The position numbers and the translations under genes were made by a program. DNA of 64,000 nucleotides from an uncultured Chlorobiaceae bacterium (GTDB lineage Bacteria > Bacteroidota > Chlorobiia > Chlorobiales > Chlorobiaceae): NCBI GenBank assembly GCA_903871235.1, contig CAIQGA010000025.1:1-64000 (forward strand), read 5' to 3'. Of the stretch, positions 1 to 9,128 are shown in pieces. The notes under the pieces were generated by a model. It searched no databases, was not told the DNA's origin, and saw nothing but the letters and a program-made list of their open reading frames with translations. How positions within the stretch are numbered: position 1 is the first letter of the stretch; each line of letters opens with the position of its first letter.

Positions 1-57
1 GAAGGCGAGGATTACCTCATCATGCGCGAGTCCGACATTTTTGCTATTCTCGGCTGA
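1..57 (+). CDS. groES: Co-chaperonin GroES, C-terminal end (partial)
   Basis: The first 57 bases read in frame 1 as the last 18 residues of a GroES protein (ending ESDIFAILG) followed by TGA; the rest lies outside the window. The pattern [13 protein letters not shown] is the typical C-terminal beta strand of the 10-kDa co-chaperonin that caps the GroEL ring. It sits 46 bases upstream of groEL in the same direction, the classic groESL operon order. A second, divergent GroES-like gene lies near 34.3 kb. The identification rests on a short tail but the context makes it secure. Confidence 0.9.
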   Translation, partial: EGEDYLIMRESDIFAILG

Positions 58-103
58 TCTGTAATTAACTTTTTTTTTAAACCTACTGGAGGAACGCGTT
101 ACA

Positions 104-1747
104 ATGACTGCTAAAGATATTCTTTTTGATACTGAAGCCAGAGCCAAACTTAAAATTGGCGTTGACAAACTGGCCAATGCTGTAAAAGTTACCCTCGGAC
201 CTGCCGGACGTAACGTTTTGATCGACAAAAAATTTGGTGCACCGACCTCAACCAAGGATGGCGTTACGGTTGCAAAAGAGATCGAACTTTCTGACCCCTT
301 TGAAAATATGGGTGCCCAGATGGTCCGTGAAGTTGCTTCAAAAACCAGCGATGTTGCCGGTGACGGTACCACCACCGCTACGGTTCTTGCTCAGGCAATT
401 TACCGTGAAGGGCTGAAGAATGTCACCGCCGGTGCTCGTCCGATTGACCTCAAGAGAGGTATTGACCGTGCTGTTAAAGAGGTTGTACAGGAGCTGAGAA
501 ACATCAGCCGCAGCATCTCCGGTAAAAAAGAGATTGCACAGGTTGGAACCATTTCTGCCAACAACGATCCTGAAATCGGCGAACTGATTGCCGAAGCGAT
601 GGACAAGGTCGGTAAAGATGGTGTTATCACCGTTGAAGAGGCAAAAGGGATGGACACTGAGTTGAAGGTTGTTGAAGGTATGCAGTTCGACCGTGGCTAC
701 CTTTCACCGTACTTCGTGACCAATCCAGAAACTATGGATGCCGAGCTCGAAGATCCGCTGATTCTTATCTACGACAAGAAGATCAGCAACATGAAGGAGC
801 TGCTTCCGATTCTTGAAAAATCAGCACAGTCTGGCCGTCCGCTTCTGATCATTTCAGAAGATATCGAAGGCGAGGCTCTTGCAACAATCGTTGTCAACAA
901 GCTTCGTGGCACCCTGAGAGTTTGCGCTGTCAAGGCTCCTGGCTTCGGCGATCGCCGCAAGGCAATGCTTGAAGATATCGCAATTCTTACCGGCGGTACC
1001 GTTATTTCCGAAGAGAAGGGCTACAAGCTCGAAAATGCAACCATTGCTTACCTCGGCCAGGCTGGTCGTGTAACCGTTGACAAGGATAACACCATCATTG
1101 TTGAAGGCAAGGGCGGCGCTGAAGAGATCAAGGCTCGCATTAACGAAATAAAGGGACAGGTTGAAAAATCTACCTCTGATTACGATACAGAAAAACTTCA
1201 GGAGCGTCTTGCAAAGCTTTCAGGCGGCGTCGCTGTCCTCAACATCGGTGCATCAACCGAAGTTGAAATGAAAGAGAAGAAAGCTCGTGTTGAAGATGCA
1301 CTGCACGCTACCCGCGCTGCTGTCCAGGAAGGCATCGTCGTTGGTGGCGGTGTTGCCCTGATTCGTGCAATCAAGGGTCTTGACCGTGCAATTGCCGACA
1401 ACGAAGATCAGAAGACCGGTATTGAAATTATCCGCCGTGCACTTGAAGAGCCTCTTCGCCAGATTGTGGCAAACACCGGCACCACCGATGGCGCTGTTGT
1501 TCTTGAGAGAGTCAAGGCTGGTACAGGTGACTTTGGTTTCAACGCCAGAACAGAAACGTATGAGAACCTGGTTGAAGCAGGTGTGGTCGATCCTACCAAG
1601 GTAACCAGAAGCGCTCTTGAGAACGCTGCATCAGTTGCCAGTATTCTTTTGACCACCGAAGCAGCAATTACCGACATCAAGGAAGATAAATCCGACATGC
1701 CGTCAATGCCTCCAGGCGGAATGGGTGGAATGGGCGGCATGTATTAA
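104..1747 (+). CDS. groEL: Chaperonin GroEL (60 kDa)
   Basis: ATP-dependent cytosolic folding chaperone that forms a double heptameric ring and works with GroES. The 547-residue length is standard. Visible hallmarks are the N-terminal TLGPAGRNV segment, the ATP-site motif [11 protein letters not shown] near residues 85-95, the apical-domain stretch around residues 190-375, [11 protein letters not shown] near residue 413, and the Gly/Met-rich flexible tail [10 protein letters not shown]. The start is the ATG at 104, preceded by a good ribosome site (GGAGG). It is co-transcribed with the groES gene whose end opens the window and is followed by a strong intrinsic terminator. Upstream control sites (for example a CIRCE element) would lie before groES and cannot be seen. 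Confidence 0.98.
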   Translation: MTAKDILFDTEARAKLKIGVDKLANAVKVTLGPAGRNVLIDKKFGAPTSTKDGVTVAKEIELSDPFENMGAQMVREVASKTSDVAGDGTTTATVLAQAIYREGLKNVTAGARPIDLKRGIDRAVKEVVQELRNISRSISGKKEIAQVGTISANNDPEIGELIAEAMDKVGKDGVITVEEAKGMDTELKVVEGMQFDRGYLSPYFVTNPETMDAELEDPLILIYDKKISNMKELLPILEKSAQSGRPLLIISEDIEGEALATIVVNKLRGTLRVCAVKAPGFGDRRKAMLEDIAILTGGTVISEEKGYKLENATIAYLGQAGRVTVDKDNTIIVEGKGGAEEIKARINEIKGQVEKSTSDYDTEKLQERLAKLSGGVAVLNIGASTEVEMKEKKARVEDALHATRAAVQEGIVVGGGVALIRAIKGLDRAIADNEDQKTGIEIIRRALEEPLRQIVANTGTTDGAVVLERVKAGTGDFGFNARTETYENLVEAGVVDPTKVTRSALENAASVASILLTTEAAITDIKEDKSDMPSMPPGGMGGMGGMY

Positions 1748-1776
1748 TTTTCGGCGCTCTCCATCTTTATTCTTTA

Positions 1777-1811
1777 AAAAAAAGCCAGCCTTAGGGTTGG
1801 CTTTTTTTTTG
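1777..1811 (+). terminator. Intrinsic terminator of groESL
   Basis: AAGCCAGCC, a short TTAG loop and GGTTGGCTT form a hairpin with a G-U pair, followed by a run of nine T residues 30 bases after the groEL stop. The A-run before the stem makes it usable in the other direction too, where it would end the minus-strand toxin-antitoxin remnant. Confidence 0.9.
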
Positions 1812-1944
1812 TTGAAAAATATTTTCCAGAATGGCGTGTACCATGCTTGCCCAATCGCCAAGGACTTTCCCGTCTTCATCGGAGAAGAGCCATTGACAGG
1901 CCGAGATAAGCCAGCTCCATGTGGGTTCAACGAATGGCATTGTG

Positions 1945-2061
1945 TTAAAATGATGAGCCTTCCAAGCGTTCCGAAAGTTCAAGAGCCTGGCGATGATATT
2001 GGTCTCGACGATTGACCAATCCGACAACGAATAAGGTATCAAGAAAGATTGGTGGAAGCAT
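1945..2061 (-). pseudogene. N-terminal remnant of a PIN-domain toxin (VapC-like)
   Basis: A 38-residue reading frame starts at an ATG that overlaps the end of the antitoxin gene by 23 bases. It begins with FLDTLFVVGLVNRRDQYH, the first strand and first acidic residue of PIN-domain ribonucleases, and continues ALELSERLEG as in many VapC-like toxins. It then stops after SSF. Intact members of the family are about 130 residues long and need further acidic residues in their second half; nothing recognisable follows in any of the three frames before the groESL terminator. The overlap with the antitoxin is normal for such pairs. The toxin is therefore almost certainly inactive. Whether the missing part was deleted or has decayed beyond recognition is not clear. 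Confidence 0.7.
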
Positions 2062-2266
2062 TTTTTTCTCCGGATAGATAGAGATCAAGATTTGCTGCAA
2101 AATCTTCTGGAGCATCAATCTGGATCTGACGAAGTTTTGTCATCAAACCGGGCTTTTTTTGCGGCTGTTTTGACTGAACAAACAGGGTGATGACCTGATA
2201 AAGATCCTTGAGCCAGACCTCTTCAATCTGGTCAATCTCGCTATAAATAAGCTCTTTTGTAGTCAT
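2039..2266 (-). CDS. Antitoxin of a broken VapBC-like pair (DUF2281-type)
   Basis: Small 75-residue protein. The start at 2266 is chosen because GGAGGAG lies just upstream; the longer frame in the track (start 2317) has no such site. The C-terminal pattern IDAPEDFAANLDLYLSGEK matches antitoxins common in cyanobacteria and Chlorobiota that pair with PIN toxins, while the N-terminal part (KELIYSEIDQIEEVWLKDLYQVITLFV) is helical. Antitoxins of this kind neutralise the partner ribonuclease and usually repress their own promoter. The partner gene downstream is truncated, so this is probably an orphan antitoxin. Family assignment is from memory of the motif. Confidence 0.75.
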   Translation of the reverse strand: MTTKELIYSEIDQIEEVWLKDLYQVITLFVQSKQPQKKPGLMTKLRQIQIDAPEDFAANLDLYLSGEKNASTNLS

Positions 2267-2544
2267 TATTCCACTCCTCCTTTTTCTGGATTTTTCGAAA
2301 ATTGTGTGGATTGTCAATTCGTTACACCATCAAGCATACCCGAAAATATGCAGATTTCGTCAAAACTTCAAGCGTGTAATCAGGGAGCAGGCGAAATTAC
2401 ACATCTCAAACACGGTGCGTGTCGTATCGAAAAAGTGGCAATCAACATTTCAGATAGTCGCGGGCTTTGCATACCTTCGTGAAAAGGGTTATGCTTGCCT
2501 TGCAATACAACCGGTTCCATGTAACATACAAGATGTAGAGATTC

Positions 2545-3240
2545 GTGTCAATAACACAACCAAAAGCAGTCGTTCTTTTAAGCGGAGGCATGGACAGCCT
2601 TGTTACCACAGCGATGGCCTATGCGCAAGGTTTTGAACTTGCGGCCATGCATGTCAATTACGGGCAGCGGACGTGGCATAGGGAGCTGGAGTCGTTCCGC
2701 TCTATCTGTGCCCATTACAACATAGCGCAGTGCCTTGAGGTCAATGCTGATTTTCTTGCCCGGATTGGGGGCTCTTCCTTGACTGATTACTCTATGCCGG
2801 TGGGAGGCGCTGATCTTCAGGGTTCGACCATTCCCACCAGTTATGTACCCTTCCGCAATGCCGGTTTTCTTTCGATGGCGGTCAGTTGGTCGGAGGTGAT
2901 AGGGGCCAGCAAGATTTTTATCGGAGCGGTGGAGGAGGACTCCTCCGGTTATCCTGACTGTCGCAAGGTCTTTTATGATGCCTTCAACAAGGTCATAGAG
3001 CTTGGCACAAAACCGGAAACAGCGATTGAGATTCTGACACCGCTTATCGAAATGCAGAAATCGGAGATTGTTGGTAAAGGGGTTGAACTCTCGGCACCCT
3101 TTGCATTGAGCTGGTCATGCTATAAAAGTGAGGGGAGTGCTTGCGGCCTCTGCGACAGTTGCGCCCGGCGGTTGAGGGCCTTCAGTCAGGCGGGCTTGCG
3201 TGACCCGATTGATTATGATGCGCGTCCGCTGTATATTTAG
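2545..3240 (+). CDS. queC: 7-cyano-7-deazaguanine (preQ0) synthase QueC
   Basis: ATP-dependent enzyme that turns 7-carboxy-7-deazaguanine into preQ0, a precursor of queuosine in tRNA. The 231-residue protein has the N-terminal PP-loop [10 protein letters not shown] for ATP and, near the C-terminus, the zinc-binding cysteines of the family ([19 protein letters not shown]). Length is typical. The start is a GTG at 2545, chosen because it lies just before the conserved [10 protein letters not shown] strand; the upstream ribosome site is weak. Another queuosine-pathway gene, queA, is at 16.6 kb in the same window but not in the same operon. The 278 bases between the antitoxin and queC hold no recognisable gene. 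Confidence 0.95.
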   Translation: MSITQPKAVVLLSGGMDSLVTTAMAYAQGFELAAMHVNYGQRTWHRELESFRSICAHYNIAQCLEVNADFLARIGGSSLTDYSMPVGGADLQGSTIPTSYVPFRNAGFLSMAVSWSEVIGASKIFIGAVEEDSSGYPDCRKVFYDAFNKVIELGTKPETAIEILTPLIEMQKSEIVGKGVELSAPFALSWSCYKSEGSACGLCDSCARRLRAFSQAGLRDPIDYDARPLYI

Positions 3241-3293
3241 CCTGTTGCAGTCAAAGATAGAGTAATCATCACTTTTCAAACCTACTTTCAGCC

Positions 3294-3974
3294 ATGAAAT
3301 CTGCTAAAACACTCTCTTTTGAACCCGACTCATCGGCCGCAAGGTTCAGGCTCTCGTTTGGCCTCATGGCAGCCATCTGGATTCTCGGTTTTATCGGCCA
3401 TTTTACGATACTGCTGGAGTGGCCCGCTCTGGCTCTCTATGTTCTCGGTTCCATTGGCCTTGTGCTCTGGCGGGGCAAAGCGAAGGGGGAGTGGAAGGAG
3501 ATGTATATTTGCGGCGGAGATCTGAAAAAGTCGCTCTTGTGGGGTGGAATTGGCGGTACGCTTCTGTTACTTTTTTCAATCATGAATACTGCGAACATGA
3601 TGAAAAATCATAATGGTGCCGAGATGATGTCGGGCATGCAGTATCTTCTTGTCAATCGTTCGCTCTTTTACCTTTATCCTGTACTGATTCTTGCGGAAGA
3701 GTTTCTCTGGCGCGGCATCATGCTGTCTTCGATGATTGAACGGGGTTTTAATAAGCATTTGACGGTATTTTTGACAACGCTGTTTTTTCTTCTTAACCAT
3801 TTTGCCGTTGCTCCGGTTGGTATGATTGAGCGGGCAATGATGGCGATGATGGCTTTTCCATTGGGTATTCTTGGCGGTTATATTGTTGCGAATACCAGGA
3901 ATGTCTGGGGAAGTGTGCTTGTTCATATGATTGTCATGACGTCCATGATAGCCGCCATTCAGATTATGTTTTAG
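3294..3974 (+). CDS. CPBP-family intramembrane metalloprotease
   Basis: Integral membrane protein of 226 residues with several hydrophobic helices. It carries the CPBP (Abi/CAAX protease-like) signature: EEFLWRG around residues 138-144, then FFLLNHFAV with the second conserved histidine, and a final helix pair with the pattern VWGSVLVHMIVM holding a third histidine. These glutamates and histidines bind the catalytic metal in this family, which includes CAAX prenyl proteases and bacterial proteins linked to bacteriocin immunity. The true substrate is unknown. It lies between queC and trpA on the same strand, 53 and 32 bases away, but shares no obvious pathway with them. Confidence 0.85.
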   Translation: MKSAKTLSFEPDSSAARFRLSFGLMAAIWILGFIGHFTILLEWPALALYVLGSIGLVLWRGKAKGEWKEMYICGGDLKKSLLWGGIGGTLLLLFSIMNTANMMKNHNGAEMMSGMQYLLVNRSLFYLYPVLILAEEFLWRGIMLSSMIERGFNKHLTVFLTTLFFLLNHFAVAPVGMIERAMMAMMAFPLGILGGYIVANTRNVWGSVLVHMIVMTSMIAAIQIMF

Positions 3975-4006
3975 ACGTTGTGTTTTCACCACTATAAACG
4001 TTTCTT

Positions 4007-4810
4007 ATGCCTGAAAACCGAATTACCCAGTTAGTACGAGAGGATAAAAAACTGCTGATTGCCTATTATATGCCCGAGTTCCCGGTTGCTGGTGCAACGC
4101 TTCCAGTGCTTGAGGCGCTGGAGGAGAGTGGTGCCGATATTATCGAGCTTGGTATGCCCTACTCTGATCCGATCGGGGATGGGCCGGTGATTCAGGAGGC
4201 GGCCCATATCGCCATCCGTAACGGGGTGACCATCCGCCATCTTCTTGACCTGGTACGCAGGGCGCGGCAGGGTGAAGGGTGCCGGAAGATTACGGCCCCC
4301 ATACTGCTTATGGGTTATTGTAATCCCGTTATTGTCTACGGTATCGATTCTTTTTTGCATCATGCCCGTGAAGCGGGGGTTGACGGTCTGCTTATTCCCG
4401 ATCTTCCTCCTGAAGAGGCGGCAGATTTTCTCACAAAAGCCAAAAAAATCGGCCTGACTGTTGTCTTTTTGATTTCACCGGTCACTCCACCCGAAAGGAT
4501 TGAGATGATAGATGGCCTCTCGACCGATTTTTCATACTGTCTTGCGGTCAATGGCACAACAGGCACGGCCAAGCTCTCTGATGCGGCGTCGGGGGATGCG
4601 GTTGACGACTATCTGAAAAGGGTGCGTCGGCATACCCGTAAAAAATTTGTGGTTGGCTTTGGTATCAAGGACAAGGCGCGTGTTGAGTCGATGTGGCAGT
4701 TTGCCGATGGTGCTGTTGTGGGGAGTGCCCTTTTGCAGTATATCGCAGGCGCTACGACCCCCGAAGAGTGCGCTCGTCTTGCCGCCGGGTTCTGGAAAAC
4801 GCTGCGCTGA
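4007..4810 (+). CDS. trpA: Tryptophan synthase alpha subunit
   Basis: Cleaves indole-3-glycerol phosphate to indole and glyceraldehyde-3-phosphate; the indole is passed to the beta subunit TrpB. The 267-residue TIM barrel shows the catalytic glutamate and aspartate in IIELGMPYSDPIGDGPVIQEA (residues about 47-66), the flexible loop VNGTTGTAKL and the phosphate-binding end GFGIKDKARV...GAVVGSALL. The length is normal. trpB is not next to it; the following gene starts 4 bases after the trpA stop and encodes a glycosyltransferase, so the two are probably translated from one message although their functions are unrelated. Confidence 0.97.
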   Translation: MPENRITQLVREDKKLLIAYYMPEFPVAGATLPVLEALEESGADIIELGMPYSDPIGDGPVIQEAAHIAIRNGVTIRHLLDLVRRARQGEGCRKITAPILLMGYCNPVIVYGIDSFLHHAREAGVDGLLIPDLPPEEAADFLTKAKKIGLTVVFLISPVTPPERIEMIDGLSTDFSYCLAVNGTTGTAKLSDAASGDAVDDYLKRVRRHTRKKFVVGFGIKDKARVESMWQFADGAVVGSALLQYIAGATTPEECARLAAGFWKTLR

Positions 4811-4814
4811 GCCG

Positions 4815-5855
4815 ATGCTCGCCCTTGACAACGCTGAACTGATGCACTCTCCCTCGGTTGATATTATCATTCCCTATTACAGGCGGCGCGACATGCTTGA
4901 GCGCTGCCTCGACTCGCTCGAACAGTGCAGTTACCCCTCCATGGGCATTATTGTGGTCGATAATGGCGGAACGGAGGCGGGCCTTGTCTTTCTTGTCAAG
5001 CGCTACCGCAATGCGCGATTGTTGCGGCTGGCGGAAAACAGGGGCTATGCGGGTGGCTGCAACGCCGGGCTGAAAAGCTCTACGGCTGATTATGTGGTTT
5101 TCATGAATGACGACACAGAGCATGACCTGTTATGGCTTGAGCAACTCGTCAGCGTCGCGCTTGAGGATGATCACATTGGCGCCCTGCAGCCAAAAATTCT
5201 TGCGATGAAGCCATACAAAAAAGGTAAAAAGGTGTTTGACTATGCCGGTGCAGCGGGCGGCATGATTGATTGTCTCGGATATCCCTGGTGCCTTGGCCGT
5301 ACTTTTTCGGGGGTTGAGCTCGACAAGGGGCAGTATGATAGCGAACAGGATATTTTTTGGGCATCGGGTGTTGCCATGTTTGTCCAGAGGGTGGTAGCCG
5401 AAGGGCTTGGCGGGTTTGATGAAGATTTTTTTATGCAGATGGAGGAGATTGATCTCTCCTGGCGGATGCAGCTTGCCGGTTACCGGGTTCGATCGGTTCC
5501 CTCCTCCGTTGTTCTGCATGAAGGGGGGGCGTCGCTTCCTGGCGGTTCGGTTGAAAAAATATATTTCAACCACCGCAACAACGTGGTCATGCTCTTGAAG
5601 AACCTTGGTACAGCGCGGCTCCTCCGGGTGATTCCGCTGCGCCTGTTGCTCGATGTAGCGGCAGCGTTCTTTTATCTCACCCAGTTTCCCGGCGGTTTAA
5701 AAAAATCAGGGGCGGTTTTCCGGGCATGGTGGTTCACTATCCGGAGCATTGCTGCGACCATGAAGAAACGTCGCATGGTGCAGTCGACAAGGGTTGTCGG
5801 CGACCGCACCATTTTTCGTCACTCCCCGCTCTCATTCATTGCGAGAAGACGATAA
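4815..5855 (+). CDS. Family 2 glycosyltransferase (rhamnosyltransferase-like)
   Basis: Probable sugar transferase for cell-surface glycans, acting at the inner membrane face. The start at ATG 4815 gives 346 residues; the longer frame in the track merely runs through trpA in another frame. The GT-A domain begins VDIIIPYYRRRDMLERCLDSL, has the nucleotide-sugar/metal motif FMNDDTEHD, and the later ASGVAMFVQR...GGFDEDFFMQMEEIDLSWR segment typical of rhamnosyltransferase-like GT2 enzymes such as WbbL relatives. A hydrophobic stretch near LRVIPLRLLLDVAAAFFYLTQF may anchor it in the membrane. It follows trpA by 4 bases. Its 3' end overlaps the convergent START-like gene by 24 bases. Donor and acceptor are unknown. 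Confidence 0.85.
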   Translation: MLALDNAELMHSPSVDIIIPYYRRRDMLERCLDSLEQCSYPSMGIIVVDNGGTEAGLVFLVKRYRNARLLRLAENRGYAGGCNAGLKSSTADYVVFMNDDTEHDLLWLEQLVSVALEDDHIGALQPKILAMKPYKKGKKVFDYAGAAGGMIDCLGYPWCLGRTFSGVELDKGQYDSEQDIFWASGVAMFVQRVVAEGLGGFDEDFFMQMEEIDLSWRMQLAGYRVRSVPSSVVLHEGGASLPGGSVEKIYFNHRNNVVMLLKNLGTARLLRVIPLRLLLDVAAAFFYLTQFPGGLKKSGAVFRAWWFTIRSIAATMKKRRMVQSTRVVGDRTIFRHSPLSFIARRR

Positions 5856-6491
5856 CGTGTTTTCGCTGCTCAGCTCGGACTGTTTTTTCATTGCGAGCAT
5901 CATCAGGGGACAGTCGCGGTTCTGTACATTTCTTACCGCAAACGCCGGAGCATAAAAATCGGGTTTGACTTCAGCCTTGTAGGTCAGAAAGGTACCTGCT
6001 CCCTGCGGGTAATCGACCAGAGTCCACTCTCCCTGATAGACCTTGAAGTCACCGTTGATTTGTTGAAAACAGAGGCGTGTCAAGTGCTCTCCCCATACTT
6101 TCATTTTTGTGTAGACCTCCTTCGAGAAGATAAACATCTTGGTTTTTCCCTTCTCAAACATCACTTTTTCAATACCGTTGTCTGAAATGATTCCGCTGTC
6201 GATCACATTGGGAACAAAATTTTTGTGATTGTTGTAATCGGTGATCACTTGCCACACTTTTTTTGGGGGTGCTGCAATATAAATTTTGCCCTCTACGCCA
6301 GTAACTCCCTCCTGAAGGGGGGAGATAGCTATAATAACCTCTCCGTTCAGGAGCCGGTTCATCTCTTCCGACAATGCACGATTATTTACTGTCGTCACGG
6401 GCAGCGCCATGACGGAGGTGGCGAGAAGTGTAAACAGCAAAGCTATGATTGGCAGTGCTGTGTGGTGCAACTGACGAATGAATTTTTGCAT
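5832..6491 (-). CDS. Exported START/SRPBCC-fold protein
   Basis: A 219-residue protein with an N-terminal hydrophobic signal segment (ALPIIALLFTLLATSVMA) followed by a START/polyketide-cyclase-like domain: GKIYIAAPPKKVWQVITDYNNHKNFVPNV is the usual helix-grip entry with the conserved W-V-I-T-DY pattern. Such domains bind hydrophobic ligands; the ligand here is unknown. The signal segment places it outside the cytoplasm, either free or tethered. It runs opposite to the glycosyltransferase before it and overlaps that gene's end by 24 bases. The SDR gene upstream on the same strand is 73 bases away. Confidence 0.75.
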   Translation of the reverse strand: MQKFIRQLHHTALPIIALLFTLLATSVMALPVTTVNNRALSEEMNRLLNGEVIIAISPLQEGVTGVEGKIYIAAPPKKVWQVITDYNNHKNFVPNVIDSGIISDNGIEKVMFEKGKTKMFIFSKEVYTKMKVWGEHLTRLCFQQINGDFKVYQGEWTLVDYPQGAGTFLTYKAEVKPDFYAPAFAVRNVQNRDCPLMMLAMKKQSELSSENTLSSSRNE

Positions 6492-6564
6492 GTTGAATTA
6501 CAATTGTAGTGAAATAAATACCGGTTCCGGGCTTTTTGCTGCCGGAACCAGCTCAAGTACCTGG

Positions 6565-7608
6565 TTATCGTTTTGGCGGTGGGAGGTGACCCCATTTCAC
6601 CATGTCGTTGACGGTTTCAATAATGCTTTTTTTTATATCCATGAAGGAGAGCTGAAGTTCCCGCTTTATTTTTGAGTTGTCATAGCGCATGGTGCGTCCT
6701 ATGGTTGTGCGTATATACATACCGGTATCCCTTGGCTGTGTGAATGAGAGCACCTTCATGAGCCGTGTACCTATTTTTCCTGAAAGGTCGACTTTTGGCA
6801 GCGCATAACCTCCAAAACCAGAGGATTTGAGCAGCGCAACCAGCTCTCTCATCTGTAATGCTTCGGCTGCGCAGAGGTAACGTCCGCTTGCCGTATCGGT
6901 TTCCATGGCCAGAACGTGAGCTTTTGCCACATTCCGCACATCAACAAATCCCCAGTTCATATCCATAATCCCGGGGTAGACGCCCATCATGATGTCGCGG
7001 ATAATCTGGTTGGAGGTATTAAGCGATGGGCCGATTGAAGGCCCTATGACCATAAAGGGGTTGATGACAACCAGATCAAAGGGCTGCTTTTTTTTCATGA
7101 TGAAATCCCATGCGGCAAGCTCAGCAAGCGTCTTTGAGTAGTGGTAGGGGTTCCGCTCAAGGGAGGACATGGTGTTCCAGTCTTTTTCAGTAAAAACCTT
7201 TGTGCTCTCCGGTTCATCGGTAATGGCGGCAATTGAAGAGGTAAAAATCACCCTCTTGACCGAGCCCGATTTCAGGCAACTCTCAAGGATGGATTCAGTT
7301 CCCTTCACCGCTGGATCAACCAGATCGGTTTGCGGGTTTTTGACATTCATGGTGTAGGGGCTTGCCGTATGGAGCACAAAGTCGCATCCCTCGACAATTT
7401 TGTCATAGGAACCCGTGGTAAGCAGATTTGCTTCGACAAGCTCAAGCCGCTCCGCTGCACCGGGAAGTGCAAGCAGAAAAGGGTAGTTCTGAGGGCTTTT
7501 GCGTACGGTACCCCTGACGCGGTATCCCCGTTCAAGCAGCTCCCTGACGATATGGGCGGCTATAAATCCGGAAGCTCCGGTAACGCATACTGCTTTGTTG
7601 CTCTTCAT
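6565..7608 (-). CDS. NAD(P)-dependent extended SDR (dihydroflavonol-reductase-like)
   Basis: Soluble oxidoreductase of 347 residues if started at the ATG at 7608; the track start at 7671 adds 21 residues before the nucleotide-binding strand and is less likely. It has the Rossmann motif VTGASGFIAAHIVRELLERG at the N-terminus, TSSIAA with the catalytic serine, and YHYSKTLAE with the YxxxK pair. The overall pattern resembles the dihydroflavonol-4-reductase/aldehyde-reductase branch, which reduces ketones or aldehydes with NADPH. The natural substrate cannot be told from sequence. It lies between an exported START protein and a metal transporter, all on minus, with gaps above 70 bases. Confidence 0.85.
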   Translation of the reverse strand: MKSNKAVCVTGASGFIAAHIVRELLERGYRVRGTVRKSPQNYPFLLALPGAAERLELVEANLLTTGSYDKIVEGCDFVLHTASPYTMNVKNPQTDLVDPAVKGTESILESCLKSGSVKRVIFTSSIAAITDEPESTKVFTEKDWNTMSSLERNPYHYSKTLAELAAWDFIMKKKQPFDLVVINPFMVIGPSIGPSLNTSNQIIRDIMMGVYPGIMDMNWGFVDVRNVAKAHVLAMETDTASGRYLCAAEALQMRELVALLKSSGFGGYALPKVDLSGKIGTRLMKVLSFTQPRDTGMYIRTTIGRTMRYDNSKIKRELQLSFMDIKKSIIETVNDMVKWGHLPPPKR

Positions 7609-7742
7609 GGTATTTTTTATGACGGAATGATTGCTGGTGAAATTTTTCCACTTAAAAAAAAGCTCGGTCAAGCGGAAGCTGATGGATTGATGACATCAGC
7701 CGCAATATGCCAGTCTGATGAAGTATACAAAAAAGATAGTTT

Positions 7743-9128
7743 TTACGCAAAAAGTGGTTCGGCGTGGATAATGACCTTTCCCGCGTTGGGCAGGGCGCGG
7801 TAGATGGCTCCTTCGAGCTGGCTGGTCAGGGAGTGCACCTCTTCAAGAAGCACTTCATCGTTGAATGAGCAGTGGAGGGTAATGAAGAGTTTTTCCTTGT
7901 CTGTTTTATGGATATGGATTTCGTGCACATCCTGGATTTTTTCAATGCCTTGTGATGCCTTGATGATGGTATTGTAGACAAACTCTTTTTCTTCCACCTG
8001 AAGTGCGTCGGTAGAGCGCTCTTCGTTGCGGAGCGGATCAAGATGGATGCAGATATCGAGTTCTCCGTCGAACTCCCGGCGCAACTCCTCCTCAAGAGCG
8101 TTGACGGTATCGTGCGCCTGCTTTATGGTGAGTTGCTGGTCGATTTCGACGTCAAAGGTTATGTGCTTCTTTGCATCTGTGAGGTTTGTTGAAATGTTAT
8201 GGGCGTGAAGGTTGTGATTGAGCCCTATGACGTGCACCCGTTCAGCGATAGTTTCGCTGTTGAGCGCAATGGGGCGGGTGTTGATGGTGATATCGCCCAC
8301 GGGGAACTCTTCGCGCACCCTTTTCTCGATATCGGCGCATATTACCTGCACTTTTTCAACGGAGAGGGTTCGGTTGACACAGATGGCCATTTCAATAAAG
8401 ACCTGCGGCCCGGTCGGTTTTACACGGATTTTGTCGATTGCGATGACGCCGCAGATTGCCATGGTTATCTCCTCAATACGGTCGGCCAGCCCTTCGGGTG
8501 CGGCGTCGATCAGCACATCGATGGTTTTTTTGCCAAGGCTGAAAGCGGCCCATCCCACCAGCAGGGCGACGGCAATACCTGCAACGGCATCAGCCCAGGT
8601 GATGCCCAGAGAGACGCAAAAAAGACCGAGGAGTACGACCGCCGAGCTAAGAATATCGGAGCTGAAATGGAGCGCATCGGCTTCGAGGGCCTGGCTGTTG
8701 GTCTCTTTGGCAACTCTCGACAGTGCTCTCGAACGGGAAAAATCAACAACAATTGAGATAACCATAACGGCAACGGCATACCAGTACCAGGTGACATCAA
8801 TCTCTGTTTTTCCGGCAATCAGCCGTTCCACTGCGGTGTAAATGATCCAGACGCTTGTTACGACGAGAAGACCGGTCTCAATAAGTGCAGAGACGCTTTC
8901 AACCTTGGCATGTCCGTAATGGTGTTTGCTGTCGGCTGGTTTATCGCTCATTCTCACGGCGAAGAGGGTGAGGGAGGCGGCGCCAAAGTCGAGGGCTGAG
9001 TGGGCCGCTTCGGAAATAATGCCGATACTGCCGGTCATGATGCCGACAACGAGTTTCAGGGCAGTAAGAAGGAGGCTTGCCAGAACCGAGCTGAGGGCAA
9101 CCTGCTGTTTTTTATGATTATTCTCCAT
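7743..9128 (-). CDS. Cation diffusion facilitator transporter with three C-terminal domains
   Basis: Inner-membrane divalent metal/proton antiporter of the CDF family. Residues about 10-210 form six helices with the family sites SEAAHSALDFGAA (HxxxD, site A) and ALEADALHFSSDILSS (second HxxxD). After the membrane domain come three similar ferredoxin-like cytoplasmic domains in a row, starting near IDKIRVKPTGPQVFIEMAI, HNISTNLTDAKKHITFDVEI and VHEIHIHKTDKEKLFITLHC. Typical CDF proteins have one and are about 300 residues; this one has 461. The domains usually dimerise and bind regulatory metal. Substrate (Fe, Zn, Mn or Co) cannot be assigned. Confidence 0.9.
   Translation of the reverse strand: MENNHKKQQVALSSVLASLLLTALKLVVGIMTGSIGIISEAAHSALDFGAASLTLFAVRMSDKPADSKHHYGHAKVESVSALIETGLLVVTSVWIIYTAVERLIAGKTEIDVTWYWYAVAVMVISIVVDFSRSRALSRVAKETNSQALEADALHFSSDILSSAVVLLGLFCVSLGITWADAVAGIAVALLVGWAAFSLGKKTIDVLIDAAPEGLADRIEEITMAICGVIAIDKIRVKPTGPQVFIEMAICVNRTLSVEKVQVICADIEKRVREEFPVGDITINTRPIALNSETIAERVHVIGLNHNLHAHNISTNLTDAKKHITFDVEIDQQLTIKQAHDTVNALEEELRREFDGELDICIHLDPLRNEERSTDALQVEEKEFVYNTIIKASQGIEKIQDVHEIHIHKTDKEKLFITLHCSFNDEVLLEEVHSLTSQLEGAIYRALPNAGKVIIHAEPLFA

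Noticed and set aside
2304-2636. 110-residue plus-strand ORF before queC
   Set aside because: It overlaps the queC start by 92 bases in another frame, has no ribosome site or family feature, and looks like chance coding in a leader region.
4647-4814. N-terminal 56-residue extension of the GT2 ORF
   Set aside because: It runs inside trpA in another frame; the GT2 domain starts cleanly at the ATG 4 bases after the trpA stop.
6565-7608. Assignment of the SDR as a bacteriochlorophyll-synthesis reductase
   Set aside because: The motif set is that of dihydroflavonol-reductase-like enzymes; nothing points to BciA or other pigment reductases, and no bch gene is adjacent.
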